This document shows, one piece after another, positions 12,605 to 23,800 of a stretch of DNA of 64,000 bases. This DNA comes from Rusavskia elegans (taxonomy: Eukaryota; Ascomycota; Lecanoromycetes; Teloschistales; Teloschistaceae): contig SAUG01000177.1 of assembly GCA_011316305.1 (NCBI GenBank), forward strand, positions 1 to 64,000, given 5' to 3'. Numbering within the stretch: the stretch's first letter is position 1; each line of letters opens with the position of its first letter. Made by a program: the position numbers and the translations under genes. A model generated the notes under the pieces. That model worked only from the letters and a program-made list of their open reading frames with translations. It did no database searches and was not told the origin of the DNA.

Positions 12605-13816
12605 TCAATAGGGACCTCTTGAGTAGCCCCATTCATCCAACTTCCGGCAACTCCTCATATCAAAGTTCCTAGCCGCCCGCATTTTTTCAGCATCCGGGAG
12701 GAACCAGCCTTGCGCATCGTCTATCATCCTGTTCCTCGTTTGTATCTCCCTCTGGCAATCGTACTGCAGATTTGTGACGTAGCTGCTCTCTGCTCTCTTG
12801 TCAAGATCTTTGAGCTTCCGGTTACTGTAGTCTTCCACCTCCGCCGGGTTGAGATAGTAATCGACCATTAATCTGGGCGTTGTGCGTTGCATGGTGTAGG
12901 GGGGTTCTGGCGTGTCGAATCGAAAGGAAGGCCCGGCGGGTGTTGATGAGGAGAATATAGATGACAAAAGGGGTAGGACGAAGAGGATTAGGAGTGGGAG
13001 TAAGTTCGAAAGTACCGACCCAGCGCTCTGAGGTGCTTGGTTTGGATCGCCGTTGGCTTCTCGTGGTCTTCGTCGGGGCCGCCCTCCTCCAAATTGATGT
13101 ACCCTGAAGCCTGGTCCACCTCCTAGATTGAAGACGAACTGCGGCGCTGAGTCGAAGCCTCCTTGAATGCAAGTAAGCGTGCCGTCTCTCGCCGGAAGTT
13201 TTCGTGGGCCTACCAAATGGACCTCCACCCATACCTCCGCCGCCGAAGAACCTGTTGAACAGCTCCTCCGGCGATATTTCATCCTCGAACATGGAGCCCC
13301 TCCCTCCACCTGGTGTCCGGGCAAACCCACTGAAAGGCGATGCTGTTGACGCAGAGCCAGAGCCAAATCTACTATCCGGATCGCCCCCGAATTGATCGTA
13401 TTTCTGCTTCTTCTCTGCATCTGACAGGACTTGGAAGGCACGCGAAACCACTGCCGTCGGAACAAATCGCTGTCAGCCAGACTCGGGATGATTGCCTTTC
13501 CATCATCTAGACAGCGCAACAATAGCCACAGTTACTACTCACGTTTGAAAGCCTCATCCGCCCCTTCGTATCCATTTTTATCGGGATGGGTCAGCAGACT
13601 CAGTTTCCGATACGCTTTCTTGACCTCGGCGTCCGAACACGATTTCTCGAGTCCCAGGATTTCGTAGAATGCCGTCGCAGAACACCTCCGGACCCGTATC
13701 ACCGCAGCTTTCTGTTCTACTGTGTATTTCTTATCCTGATTCCCCTGGTTATGGTCTCGACTCTTGGCGTTTCCATTTGGTGTCGCATCTGCGCCAGAAG
13801 CTGTCGCAGCGGGCAT
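12605..13816 (-). CDS. HLJ1: ER-membrane DnaJ protein with DUF1977 tail (Hlj1-like)
   Basis: Three exons: 13816-13543, 13450-13214 and 13161-12605, 355 residues, phases close at 1 and 1. The J domain reads [25 protein letters not shown], then HPDKNG with an intact HPD motif, then [26 protein letters not shown] Gly/Phe-rich stretch with [19 protein letters not shown] follows. One strong membrane helix ([17 protein letters not shown]) precedes a C-terminal region with YCL-type DUF1977 character, ending in [14 protein letters not shown]. Proteins of this design are tail-side ER J-proteins that stimulate Hsp70 (Ssa) in ER-associated degradation. It is transcribed divergently from the gene at 14143. 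The ATG at 13816 is the first in frame with MPAATAS; an upstream ATG in the same frame would only add an unconserved leader. Confidence 0.9.
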
Positions 13817-14142
13817 GACGGGGCACCGTGTGCCTCCGACTTTTTGGCTGCAGAGGAAGCAATCACCGATGAAGCGATAAACCGCGACTGAATAGAGATC
13901 TCCGGGAAGTCCAAGTGAAGTAACGCTGGGGAAACCTATGGTTTGACTATCGGGTATTAACAGATTCTGGCCTTCCAAAGAAGCGCGGATCTAGCGCTTT
14001 AGCCGCAATGCATTTCGATAAATTGACGATGAGGTCATTGCAACAGACGTGTCGGCGTGAGTGTTGAGATGGAAACTTTCCTGCCTTGGCGTTGACTGAA
14101 AATTGTATGCCATTGGCAACAACAATCAATCCACCCATAAAA
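13817..14142. promoter_or_regulatory. Shared divergent promoter
   Basis: The 326 bases between the start codons of the J-protein gene (minus) and the Aim19-like gene (plus) must contain both promoters and 5' UTRs. No clear TATA box or repeated operator was seen. Confidence 0.5.
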
Positions 14143-14599
14143 ATGGCTTCCCAGCCCAGCGAAGAAAAAGCCAAACAATCCGCCCTTTCTTACCTTCGCG
14201 CCTGGGGAGGTACAACACCATACCGTCTCCACCATCTTTCCTCTCCACTAACAAATCCCAGAATCACCCGTCCCTCCAACAATCCTCGCAACGCTCATAA
14301 CCTCGCTACACGCCCGCCCTCTGCAACCCCTACCACTTTCCTTCCCTCCCGTCCTGCTCGCCAGCACATTCCTAAACCTCTACTCTTACACTACTGACTC
14401 CGCCGGCATCACCGCCGCCTGGTCTGGCTTGTACCTGCTGTTGGCGCGGCGAAGGAAACCGGAGCATATGATGCAGAAGTTTGGGACAAGGGGCATTGTG
14501 AGGGGGACGACAATGGGGGTTTGTGGAATCAACGTACTGGCGGGTGGTTGGGTGTATGCGACGGGGAAGAAGGTGGATGAGGGAGAGAGTGCTCAATAA
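14143..14599 (+). CDS. AIM19: Small mitochondrial membrane protein, Aim19-like
   Basis: Two exons, 14143-14209 and 14262-14599, 134 residues, phase 1, intron GTACAA...CCCAG. The first exon is MASQPSEEKAKQSALSYLRAWG. The second gives SPVPPTILATLITSLHARPL, LLASTFLNLYSYTTDSAGIT, AAWSGLYLLLARRRK and RGIVRGTTMGVCGINVLAGG followed by WVYATGKK, so two to three short hydrophobic helices. The SAGITAAWSGLYLLLARRR block and RGTTMGVCGINVLAGGWVY are what I associate with the fungal Aim19 family (altered inheritance of mitochondria). Function is poorly known even in yeast. Family call is from memory of the pattern and is moderately secure; gene structure is well supported. Confidence 0.7.
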
Positions 14600-15269
14600 G
14601 CGGATGAAGATATCCGTTCGCGAGTTTCGGTTGTTGTACATAGCTTTGGGCTCGGAGGGCGCTGGTGGCTTGTGGTGAAATGCGTACATGTACCAAAAGC
14701 TGCCCGATTCGTTGAGAATCCTAGTAACAGCAGCGCAAGATCTGCTTCCTGCAGACTGAATCAAGACTTTGAGAAGCTTATCGACATGTTGAACCCCATG
14801 AGCGGGGTGCCCTTGCACAGTGCACAATACAATCAATCGGACTTGACTAGACTGGTTACACCACTGGGTTTGCAGAAGAGTAATTGTAATTATGCGTCGG
14901 CACAATGGATTATCGAAGCTAGGGGTGTGAAGCCGCCAGTTACCTGCCCATCCCTTCAACTAACAGAGAATTTTGCTACACATAGATCGCCCCATACACT
15001 TATCGAGAGAAGGTGAACTCGATGGAAATGTGGAGACAAGCCGAAGCCTCGACAGAAGGGGGAAGAAGTGAAGTCTAGATAGTAATTAAAATTGGAGCAC
15101 CAAGAGTTCCTGCCCCTCGAGGTAACGATAGCCAGCCGCCCAAGGTCCCTGCCATGTTCAACGCCAGCGCTTTGATATACACATAGAGTACTATAGTAGA
15201 GGGAGGTGTGTTGGTGTCATTGTCGTTATATGTCGTTGGCGGCGTCGAGATCGTGTCAGTGAGGTCTTT

Positions 15270-18200
15270 TCAAGTCGTGCTCATAGGTGGATCGATAGTC
15301 TTTGACTTTTTTGATTGTCCTCCCATCTCCAGTACTCCGTCATCACTATCCGTATCCATCTCCTCTTCGCCGTTATACCCCGCTTCATCCTCATCTGCTC
15401 TCGGGGTTAGTTCTGCAGAATCCTCCTCATCAAGGCGATCATCGTCTTGCCTGGGTACAATAGTAGAAGGCGATGCTGATTTGTCCAACGGGTATCCGTC
15501 GGGTTCGATGGTCCCAGAGAGGGAGGAAGCACCGCTCACAAATGATGGTATGCTGGGATGTGAGGACGACTCGCTGAGGTTGGATGTCATTTGGTCTGAA
15601 GATGAAGATACGCCGATGTGAGATGCTGCGAAGGCTTCGTCGTCAGGAGAAGGTGGGCAAGGGATAGAAGTGGCAGAAGAAGCTGCTCGATACCTGGACG
15701 TCGACAATTGAGACTGAGAGAATTCGATAGCTCGGCGCCGGTCGTTTAGGTCTTTGGCCTTTTGGAATGCCTCACTTGAAGACTCGTGGCTCAATGGAGG
15801 CCGACTGATAGGCGGAGGCGTTGAGGTCAAAACATCATCTTGCAAAATCAGTGGTGGATTGACCTCGCCAGCAGCAACGGCCGTGGAGAGGGCCAGACTC
15901 GGGGATCCATGAGGGTCCTCAAGAGGCGGAGCAAGAGCCTGAATAGAAACCGACGAGGAGCGACTGGATGTAGCTGACGGAACATCGCGGGTACGACCTC
16001 TATCACGACTCCCCTTGTTCAACGAGCGTCGACTGCCCCCAAATATTGCACTGAGACTTGAGGGCGACGAAGGGTCAACTATTGTGGTGGTTGTCGACAG
16101 GCTCCCCGAAGGCAGCGAGGTTTTTTCTTTGATGACAGGAGGCACGGCTGCGCGGATCGTTCTTGTTGATTCAGATGTTGACACCGATGAAATAGATCGA
16201 TCTGGTAGAGCTGGGCGTTTATTGGGGCTGCTTCGAGTGACCATTGGTTTACTCGCATCATCAAAGTAGTCTTCTCCGCTCTTCAATTCTGGGCTTGCGG
16301 TGACACTCTGGCTAAGAGGGTGTTCAGAATTCTCTCTGGACGCTCGTAAAGCTGTAAATATCTGCTCGTCACCCCGGAGACTTGCACGCCTACCTTCCGG
16401 TACCTCAGAGTTGGCCTTCGAAGAGCGGGATGGGCCGACACTCTCGGTATCCTTGATGTCACTTGCTGCTCTCTTCCGGTGGCGCCCTCTTCCCCCCAAG
16501 GCTGAGCTCACGCGTTTGACTCCACCAGTAAGCCCTTTCACCATTCTGTCGAACAAAGGGATAACGGCTCCTTGCACGTCTTGATTCGAGATCTCAATCT
16601 TCCGACCTTCGCTTTGCAGGTTCGGATCGGTTTCATCAATCCATGCAGGTTGGTTCTGGATGCCACGAAGAACCCATGGGTGGTGTTTGACTTCCTTGAT
16701 ACTGATCCGTTGTGTTGGATCTTTGTGCAGTAGCCGATGGAGAAGATCGCGTAGCTCGTTATCCACATCCTCGTACTCCACGATATCATCGAATCTTTTG
16801 TTACTATTCATTCGCCGGCTGGGCTTATCCTCAACGGCTTTTAGGCGTTGACGAGGAACAAAAAGCGGTTCCTTTGCAATCTTCTCGTACATTCCAAACT
16901 CAGAAATATCGTAGAACGGTAGACGACCGAAGATCATGCCATAGAGAGTGACACCCAGCGCCCAAACGTCGATCTGGCCCGTGACGGGAGGCCGTTTTGC
17001 CTTATTCTCGAAACTGAAGATGTCCGGATCACAAAGCTCAGGAGCATAGAAAGCTGGAGTGCCGACCGTCTTAGCTAACTCAATGGCTTCATCCAGATCA
17101 GCGGCATCAGGTTCCGATACTTCATCATTGTTGGCGTCTTCCCTGATGGGTTTCCCAAGATATGACACTCCAAAGTCCGAGATCTTGACTCTGTAATCCT
17201 CTGTCCACAGCAAATTCGCGGGCTTGATATCGCGGTGGATGATACCTTGGTAATGCAGATATTCGAGACCCAAAACAGTATCTCGAAAGACGTCGAGAGC
17301 CTGCGAGATAGTCAGGCAAGGTACGTGCATGAATTCTTGCTCCTCTGTGCTCCAATCATTGTCAGCCGTGACAGCTTGATGAAGAAAGGATTGAAGAATC
17401 TCTTCAGTCGACTGTTCTTCCAGAGTATAAGGCCCGTACATCGTCCCCACGAGATTGCCCAAATACCAGGGCGATAAGTCTGGCTGCGAATGTGGCGACG
17501 GTATTTGTGGCTGTACCACCCCCGTGAGTTTTGGTGTCTCATGGGGATCTACAGATAGCGGATCATGTATGGATGAAGCAAGCGAGGATCCATCGTGATG
17601 TAGTCCGGCAAAGTACATGTCGAGATCGTCGCGACTTGTAGTCGGTTGAGAATGGTCATCATCCGGATCGCCACCGTGTTCTAAGCTCCAGAAAGGTCCT
17701 CCCGGCGCTGCGGACGTTGGCCGGTCAAATTCAGAGGTCTCCACACCATGGTCGGCCGCTGCCTTGCGCTTCTCGAAGGCCAGAGCCTTTTGGTTGCGCC
17801 TTGCTACAGCCGTGCTGTTGAATCGTTCTACTTCAGCTCTCTCCAGATCTTCATCGAAATTGTTGGTGACGTCCCTGCGAATTCGATTCATTTCAAAGAT
17901 GGCCACATCTTTGTCCGTTTTCTTCCTCCAAATTATTTCTCCTCGCTGCACAAACTCTAAAATCAAATATACCTTCTGGTACTCGTCGTCGTCGATGACT
18001 TCGGTGAGGCTGACGACGTGTGGGTGACGAGCCTTTTTAAGAATGGCGATTTCTCTCTTGATCAGTTCGCCAGTGTCCTCTGAACGTCGAAGACGCCGTT
18101 TTCGAGGGTGTCGTCGAACAATTTTGACGGCAACATGGTCTCCAGAGGTGAGATCTCGAGCGAGCTTGACTGTCCCGTGCTGGCCGCTCCCAAGTTTCTT

Positions 18201-19191
18201 GAGCAGCTCATAATTGTTGACGATCTTTCGGCCCGAGATTGGATCGATTTCTTTCGAAAGCTTATGCGTCCTAGAAATTTCCATCAGTCACTCACGAACA
18301 GCAGTCTGGGGTATTTCCAGCCTACTCTTTTGGAGTCTGCATGTGCGCCGGATGCAGAAGCGGCGTGTTTGTCTGCGAATCTTCCGAATCATCCGCTTTA
18401 CTTCTACCCGTCGGATATATCGATTCGAACAAGCCGGGACTTTGCGCCGGCGTGTTTCCGACGGTTTTGGCTCCGGTAACGAAGTTCGTTTGATCCTGGA
18501 AGCCTTGCGAATGGATCGATGAAGATGAGGAATTCTGCGAAGGATGAGAGGTTCGCGGCCTCAGCGGGTGGGGTTGGTATGGTGGACAGTGCTGGGATTG
18601 CAAAGGGGGAAGGTCGTTGAAGTACTGATCCGGATATTTAGGGTACTTAGTGTCGTCGCGATCTCTCCGGCAAGAGGCGGAATTGCTTGTGACAATTGGC
18701 ACGGACGTCGGGCGCGGAGGCTTGGCGTTAGCAAGGGCGCCGGTGAGCGCCCGGTTTGATCTCTCACTGACTGCCAGTGATTGACTTTGAGGCGAGTGTG
18801 GGGCTGAACTGGTGTTATAGTACTTGTCGACAGGGCCTAAGGTAGAGGAAGCTAAGGTGGACGTGGATGTTGCCCTGGAATCGTTGTCCAAAATGGTCTC
18901 TGGAGCAACATCAGGGATGAAGTTGTCATCAAGTCCTGGAAAATGTTGGCGATCTGCCTTCCATAGATCCGGATTTGATTTAAACGTCTCCAGGACTTTT
19001 GGGTCCACAGGCACGCCGCTAAGTACTCCATGATGTACTGGTCCATCTTCCGCTTGGTGTGTCATAGTGTCTTCTATGATGCTTCTAACGCTGGGTTGGG
19101 TTGTACAATCGACGAATGGCTGCTCAGCGGTGTTGGACCCTCTCTTGTTATTCCTCTCTGGCATGTTAAACTTCGAACTCTGGGCTTCCAT
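15270..19191 (-). CDS. Calcium/calmodulin-kinase-kinase-type Ser/Thr kinase (Snf1-activating, Sak1/Ssp1 type)
   Basis: Two exons, 19191-18326 and 18270-15270, phase 2, 1288 residues. The N-terminal ~290 residues are disordered. The kinase domain starts near residue 306: glycine loop GSGQHG, VAVKIV lysine, LILEFVQRGEI, catalytic loop HRDIKPANLL near 632, SDFGVS, TVGTPAFYAPELC, and ALGVTLYGMIFGRLPF. Between the N-lobe and catalytic loop there is an insert of about 200 residues (acidic, Ser/His-rich), a known trait of fungal Sak1/Tos3/Elm1 and Ssp1 relatives. The C-terminal ~500 residues are Ser-rich and probably regulatory. By family these kinases phosphorylate the activation loop of Snf1/AMPK and related kinases. 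The 3' end is convergent with the Aim19-like gene. I leave the symbol blank because Sak1, Tos3, Elm1 and Ssp1 cannot be told apart here. Confidence 0.9.
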
Positions 19192-22174
19192 AGTGCAGCA
19201 GGACCCTCCCAGTGACCACGGTCTGCAGTGGCCTTTGAAAGTTTCTCAGTAGGGGCCACAGATCTTCTCTTCTAGGCTGCTGTCATCGGACTCGAAACCA
19301 GGTTCTGACGCAGACCGATATCATGACGGGCTTCAGGGCCGTCACTACTCCAACTCTAACTTCCGAATAGACGTTGATCAATTCAGTCAATGGAGAGTTG
19401 GAGATGTCCAAGAAGGTCGTCCAGTACAAGATCCCGATAGGTTGCACTGTATAGAGGTTTGGAGGCTGAACGTCGGCGAAAGTGCGATGCTTGAGGTGCG
19501 TGGGATTGAGGTTGAAATGATGGGGAAGCCGAGATAAGAGTTAAAGCTGCGAAGCAACGTCAACAATATTCACGTACTTTGGTGAAGAACAGAAAAAATG
19601 TACCTGGTTGTCTGCCGAGGAAAAGCACGTGGACGAGGAGGTAGAAGAAGGCAGATGACGAAGTGAAAACTACTGGAATTTTTTGCAGATATTGGGAGCC
19701 TGTTGACGACCGGCTCCCTTCACTTCAACGCCCGGAGATGGTCTGATAAGAGGATTCAATTGAAGTCCAGTGTTGGTAAGGATGGAAAGAGGTCGGCCGT
19801 GAAAAGTTATCCAAGAGTGCGGGACAAAGATCGACGAGAATGCGGATGAACCCCCAGAGAAGCGACTCTTCGGCTGCAGAGTAGGTTGAACAGACAGACA
19901 GGCGAATGCTAAACGGTGGAGCAGCAGTAAGGTAGCTTCCACCCGCTGTCCTACCTTGCCTAGGGGTGGGGTGAAGGAGCAAGAAACAGAGGGCAGAAAT
20001 TTTGTGTGGAAGAAATGAAATGATTGGCAGGGCCTGAAGCCGTCGATGCACATCAGACCGAGGGGCTACGGTATTTTTAAAGTCCTTTTAGACCATTTTC
20101 ACGCCAAGATCCACGCAGAATCGTTGGCCCTCATCATGACTGACTTCGAAAACACTCAACTCCTTCGCTTGCGGGCTACTAAGTTCAGGCTAATTCTTCG
20201 CTCCCTTCCTCTGTTCCCCCTTCCTATGCATGAAATCGTCGCCCAACCATTCTCATCCGCCAAGGCGCTGTCGCCCACTCATCGTCCACTGGCGTCGACA
20301 TGGCTTATGCCTATCAACCACACTACTGCGATACGAGGATCTTCTTTTGGGGGTCCCCCTTGTGGGCAGCCAGACGTCAATTTCTTTGACCCAAGATCCA
20401 GCCCCCCTTCCATTGGGCAGCTCTCTGGCTTCTACATGGCTATCGTCATCAGTCGGCTTGGAACCATGGGCGGAACAGTTCACAACGAAAGGATATCCCT
20501 GTCCATCACGATAGGCCAGACGAGCGAACCGGACCGGAGTGGAGGGCCAAGAAAGCGGAGATATCGACAAGGGATCTAATCTCAGACTGCAGGGGCCTTT
20601 TGGTGTCGCTTCTCCTCCGCCTCCCTTTTGGTCCGTGTGCATTCGACCAGGCAGAGCTAGCCGTCCACCACGCCTCGCCGAACTGAAGAGTGCAACCTCC
20701 GAAGGTACTCTAGAGTAGCAGCATCTGCACCCCGGATTGTCTGGACACCACCTTCTCGACTGTCAAGCACCAGACGTCGACACTGCTACTACCGTACTGG
20801 GAGTTGTGGTAAGGTTTGGAGCTTTGACGGATTCTCGATGGGTGCCGGATACTGGGATGACCAAATGGCCTTGAAGTCCAGTTGATCACTCTCAGCCTCC
20901 GACAAGAAAAAGCTGCCCTGATGTTATTCCTTTTGCACAGCAGCAGCAACGTCTAGGTTCTTGCATCATGAAAACTCATGCGGGTGTCCCTGCAGCTGAT
21001 GTTGCTGCATCTAAAGACTAGTCGATTGTTCGGCGTTGGCAAAATCGCTCACCTCGAGGCAGTTCGTTAGTTGCCACTAACCTGGATCTCGATGACTGCT
21101 GGTGTCAGTGATGTCCTAGCCTGACGGACCATTCAATAGTTGTGGCGGGCAACATGATTGATCATCACGATGATGCCGCTATAACAACTTTCCATTTTCT
21201 TTGGTGCCTTCGAGCAAGGCTGTTGGGTGTGATCCACGATACAGCCGAGATGGGTCAGCAACATGCTGCAGAGCCACCTCTAACTACATCCTGGTCACAC
21301 ACCTGGTCTGGTGAGATCTGTTAAGCCCAGTACGAGACACACCATTTCCTCCAATCGTGCAAGATCACCAGAGTTCTATAATCATGATTCATCATAGTCG
21401 AATCGAGTGCAAAAGGGTCCCTGCTCCTCTTGATCATTGGCCTCATCGGAGCATTTCTTTCGGAGAATTCTCCAATTCTCCGTCGGCGCATCCTGCGCTC
21501 CAGGTTTCATGACTAGTCTCCTGGCAGTCTCATGAGCCTCAATAGTCATTATCCCAAGACGTCGGGCTAAGCTTCTCATCACGAGTCACGATCGACCTCG
21601 ATTTCGAGGTCGTTGACACTTGGATGTCATGCACACTAGAACTTTCGAAAACATTATTGTCCCATCCCAGTTTGCAGACCAATTGTTGTTCTGGTGTGGC
21701 CAGTAGACGATCTGGTGTCCTAATGCGCCTTGTTTGTAAAAGAATTCCTGGCATGAAGTCCTTCCTCTCTTGATCGTTGGTATTCATTATGACTTCATGG
21801 AGATTCAACGCTCTACTGGCACGAGACCGCTATTCGCCAGAAACACGCAACTAAATGTCTTAGACACTAAGAAGTCTGGTACCCTGCTCACAAGACCACA
21901 AGGCCGCAACATGGCATTTAGCACTACCACCATGAGCCGTAAGGCTTGAGGATGGGCGTGGTATGCAACGATTTTAATCATGGTCGACATCGTCGGCATT
22001 GATTTCGACTCACACGGCTCTCCAAAGGGGCTCTAGTCATCTGCTGGACGCTACATGTAGTAGCCCTACTTCCTGAGTCTGTCCATGGCTGCATGGCAAC
22101 TGATACGACTTGCCAAAGCTGGACCAATGAGCTTCTTATCGGATTGAGTGTAGGCGCCAGGTCATTCGGTGGTA
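19192..22174. other. 3-kb stretch without a supported gene
   Basis: The kinase promoter should lie at the left end. Several overlapping frames (20046-20579 plus, 20253-20642 minus, 21539-21808 minus) have no family signature or splice logic. Two perfect inverted repeats are visible: CGGAGAATT/AATTCTCCG around a 4-nt loop near 21474-21495, and GACCTCGA/TCGAGGTC around a 2-nt loop near 21595-21612. They could be terminator-like hairpins or chance. A polyadenylated lncRNA cannot be excluded from sequence. Confidence 0.4.
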
Positions 22175-23162
22175 TTAGATCAGACCAGGGATTACCGCCC
22201 TCTTCGAACCTATCTTCTCCTTGCCAAAACGCTTGATATACCATCTCTTTCCACTCAAAGCCCTCGGTGTCATTGTGGTTATTTCATTGATCACGAAGGT
22301 CCTTGCCGGCACACATGCCAATCCACCGATGACCCAGAAGCCGCACCACTCGATCCATTCACAGAAGAAATGTGGATACAAGACCAGTCGGAAAAGGCCG
22401 TTCTGCGGGACTTCATACACTTTTTCCACCCTTTCCCCCTTACCTTTTTCTCCTTGAGCTTCTGCTTTTCGCTTCTGATTCCTAGCTGCGGCACGGCGAA
22501 CCTCCCGCAGTTCATCATCGTGATACATATTCCCGATGAAACCCGCGAAGAAGATGAGTAAGCCGAGTTGTATCCTTATTGTCGCTCCAGCCCAATCTTC
22601 CTGGGTCGATGGACCATAGCCAGCCAAATAGCCGCCAATGCATGTACCATTGATGACCTGGAATGACAGGGCGGAGACCAGGATGAATGGATGGATTGGA
22701 GACATGGAAGGGTTCAAGAAAAGAGGGGAGATGATAGCGCGATAAATGTAGTGGATTGACTACAGCAAGGCATTTGAGCGAATCACCAAAAGTATCAGAG
22801 ATGGTTGAACCTACGAACAATGCAGCCATCAGCCAATTAGCCGCCGGTAATTTCTGAATGCCGTGCGTGGCTGGGATAGTGAACATGCAATAGAGCAAGC
22901 AGACAAACCCGGGAGTTTCCATGACCGCCCAAGCGATTTTGCCCGGTATATTGAAACGGGATGGGATGGAAGTTTTGCCCTGAGGATAGAAGTCGTCGAA
23001 CCATTGGATTAAGGTGAACTACGTTAGGGAAATCAGTAAAATGCCGAGCATTTGGTTTAATTTTGGTGGATTAGAGCAGACCAAAGGGAAGAACTGCCAA
23101 AGGTAGGTGATGAGCTCCCAATGCTCTCGGGAAGGAGGAAGCCATGATTCAACGACCGCCAT
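22175..23162 (-). CDS. Steroid 5-alpha-reductase-family membrane oxidoreductase
   Basis: Three exons: 23162-23082, 23018-22815 and 22759-22175, 289 residues, all phase 0. It has several hydrophobic helices (LVSALSFQVINGTCIGG, IQLGLLIFFAGFIGNMY). The family C-terminus is clear: VPQNGLFRLVLYPHFFCEWI, EWCGFWVIGGLACVPARTFV, INEITTMTPRALSGKRWYIK and RFGKEKIGSKRAVIPGL. The YPHFFCEWIEW and NEI(T/A)TMTPRA blocks are the diagnostic ones. These enzymes are NADPH-dependent C=C reductases of steroids or of the enoyl step of fatty-acid or polyprenol metabolism; which applies here cannot be told. Donors GTCTGC and GTAGGT are slightly unusual but keep frame. It is divergent from MET6. Confidence 0.88.
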
Positions 23163-23800
23163 ACGGATACTGATCTGCCAATATGATGTCGTATGAGGGC
23201 TATATAAAACAAACAGCCTCATCTATTCAGCACGCAACATCTCTACTTGATGCCGTGCAGACATTCTTTGAATATCATGGACGTCATCGTTCAAGACCTA
23301 GACTATCTAATCATGATAAGATTACACTCTGCTCGTCAGCGGGGTCGAAGGGTGCTGAGAAAGGGGCAACCGTCCTTGAATGGATATACACGGGGGACGG
23401 AGTACACATAAAAGCTGCTCCTGGTATAGTAGGAAGCTAGACCATGTTGTACGTTGTATGTCAGCCGGCATGATTCACCGAATCGGAGTCCGGGGATGTT
23501 GGCGCTGGTCGGTGGCCGTTCGGATCACAGCTTTTCATCGATTCGGGGGCTAAGGGCGCTAAGGGCACCAAGCGAATGCCATTTTCGGTCCCTCCACACA
23601 CTTCTTCATATACTTGTCCAAATCCTGCTCCTACCGCTCTTCCTCTTCTATCTTCCATCCCGCTATACTCCGCCCACAACCTTTCGTATCTTATCCACAA
23701 GGTATCTTACTGTTTGTGATCTTTGTGAGCACTGTCACAACTCATCTTCAGAACCGTTTCACTACCACACTTCGCCTTTTTGCATCCCACCGCTTTCAAG
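23163..23800. promoter_or_regulatory. Divergent promoter of reductase and MET6
   Basis: The 638 bases between two start codons. The right half (about 23580-23800) is markedly pyrimidine-rich on the plus strand, ending ...CGCTTTCAAG before the MET6 ATG. CT-rich leaders of this kind are common upstream of strongly expressed fungal housekeeping genes. Confidence 0.5.

Noticed and set aside
20046..20642. Overlapping plus- and minus-strand frames of 177 and 129 codons
   Set aside because: Both strands open in the same place, no recognisable domain, no consistent introns; more likely chance.
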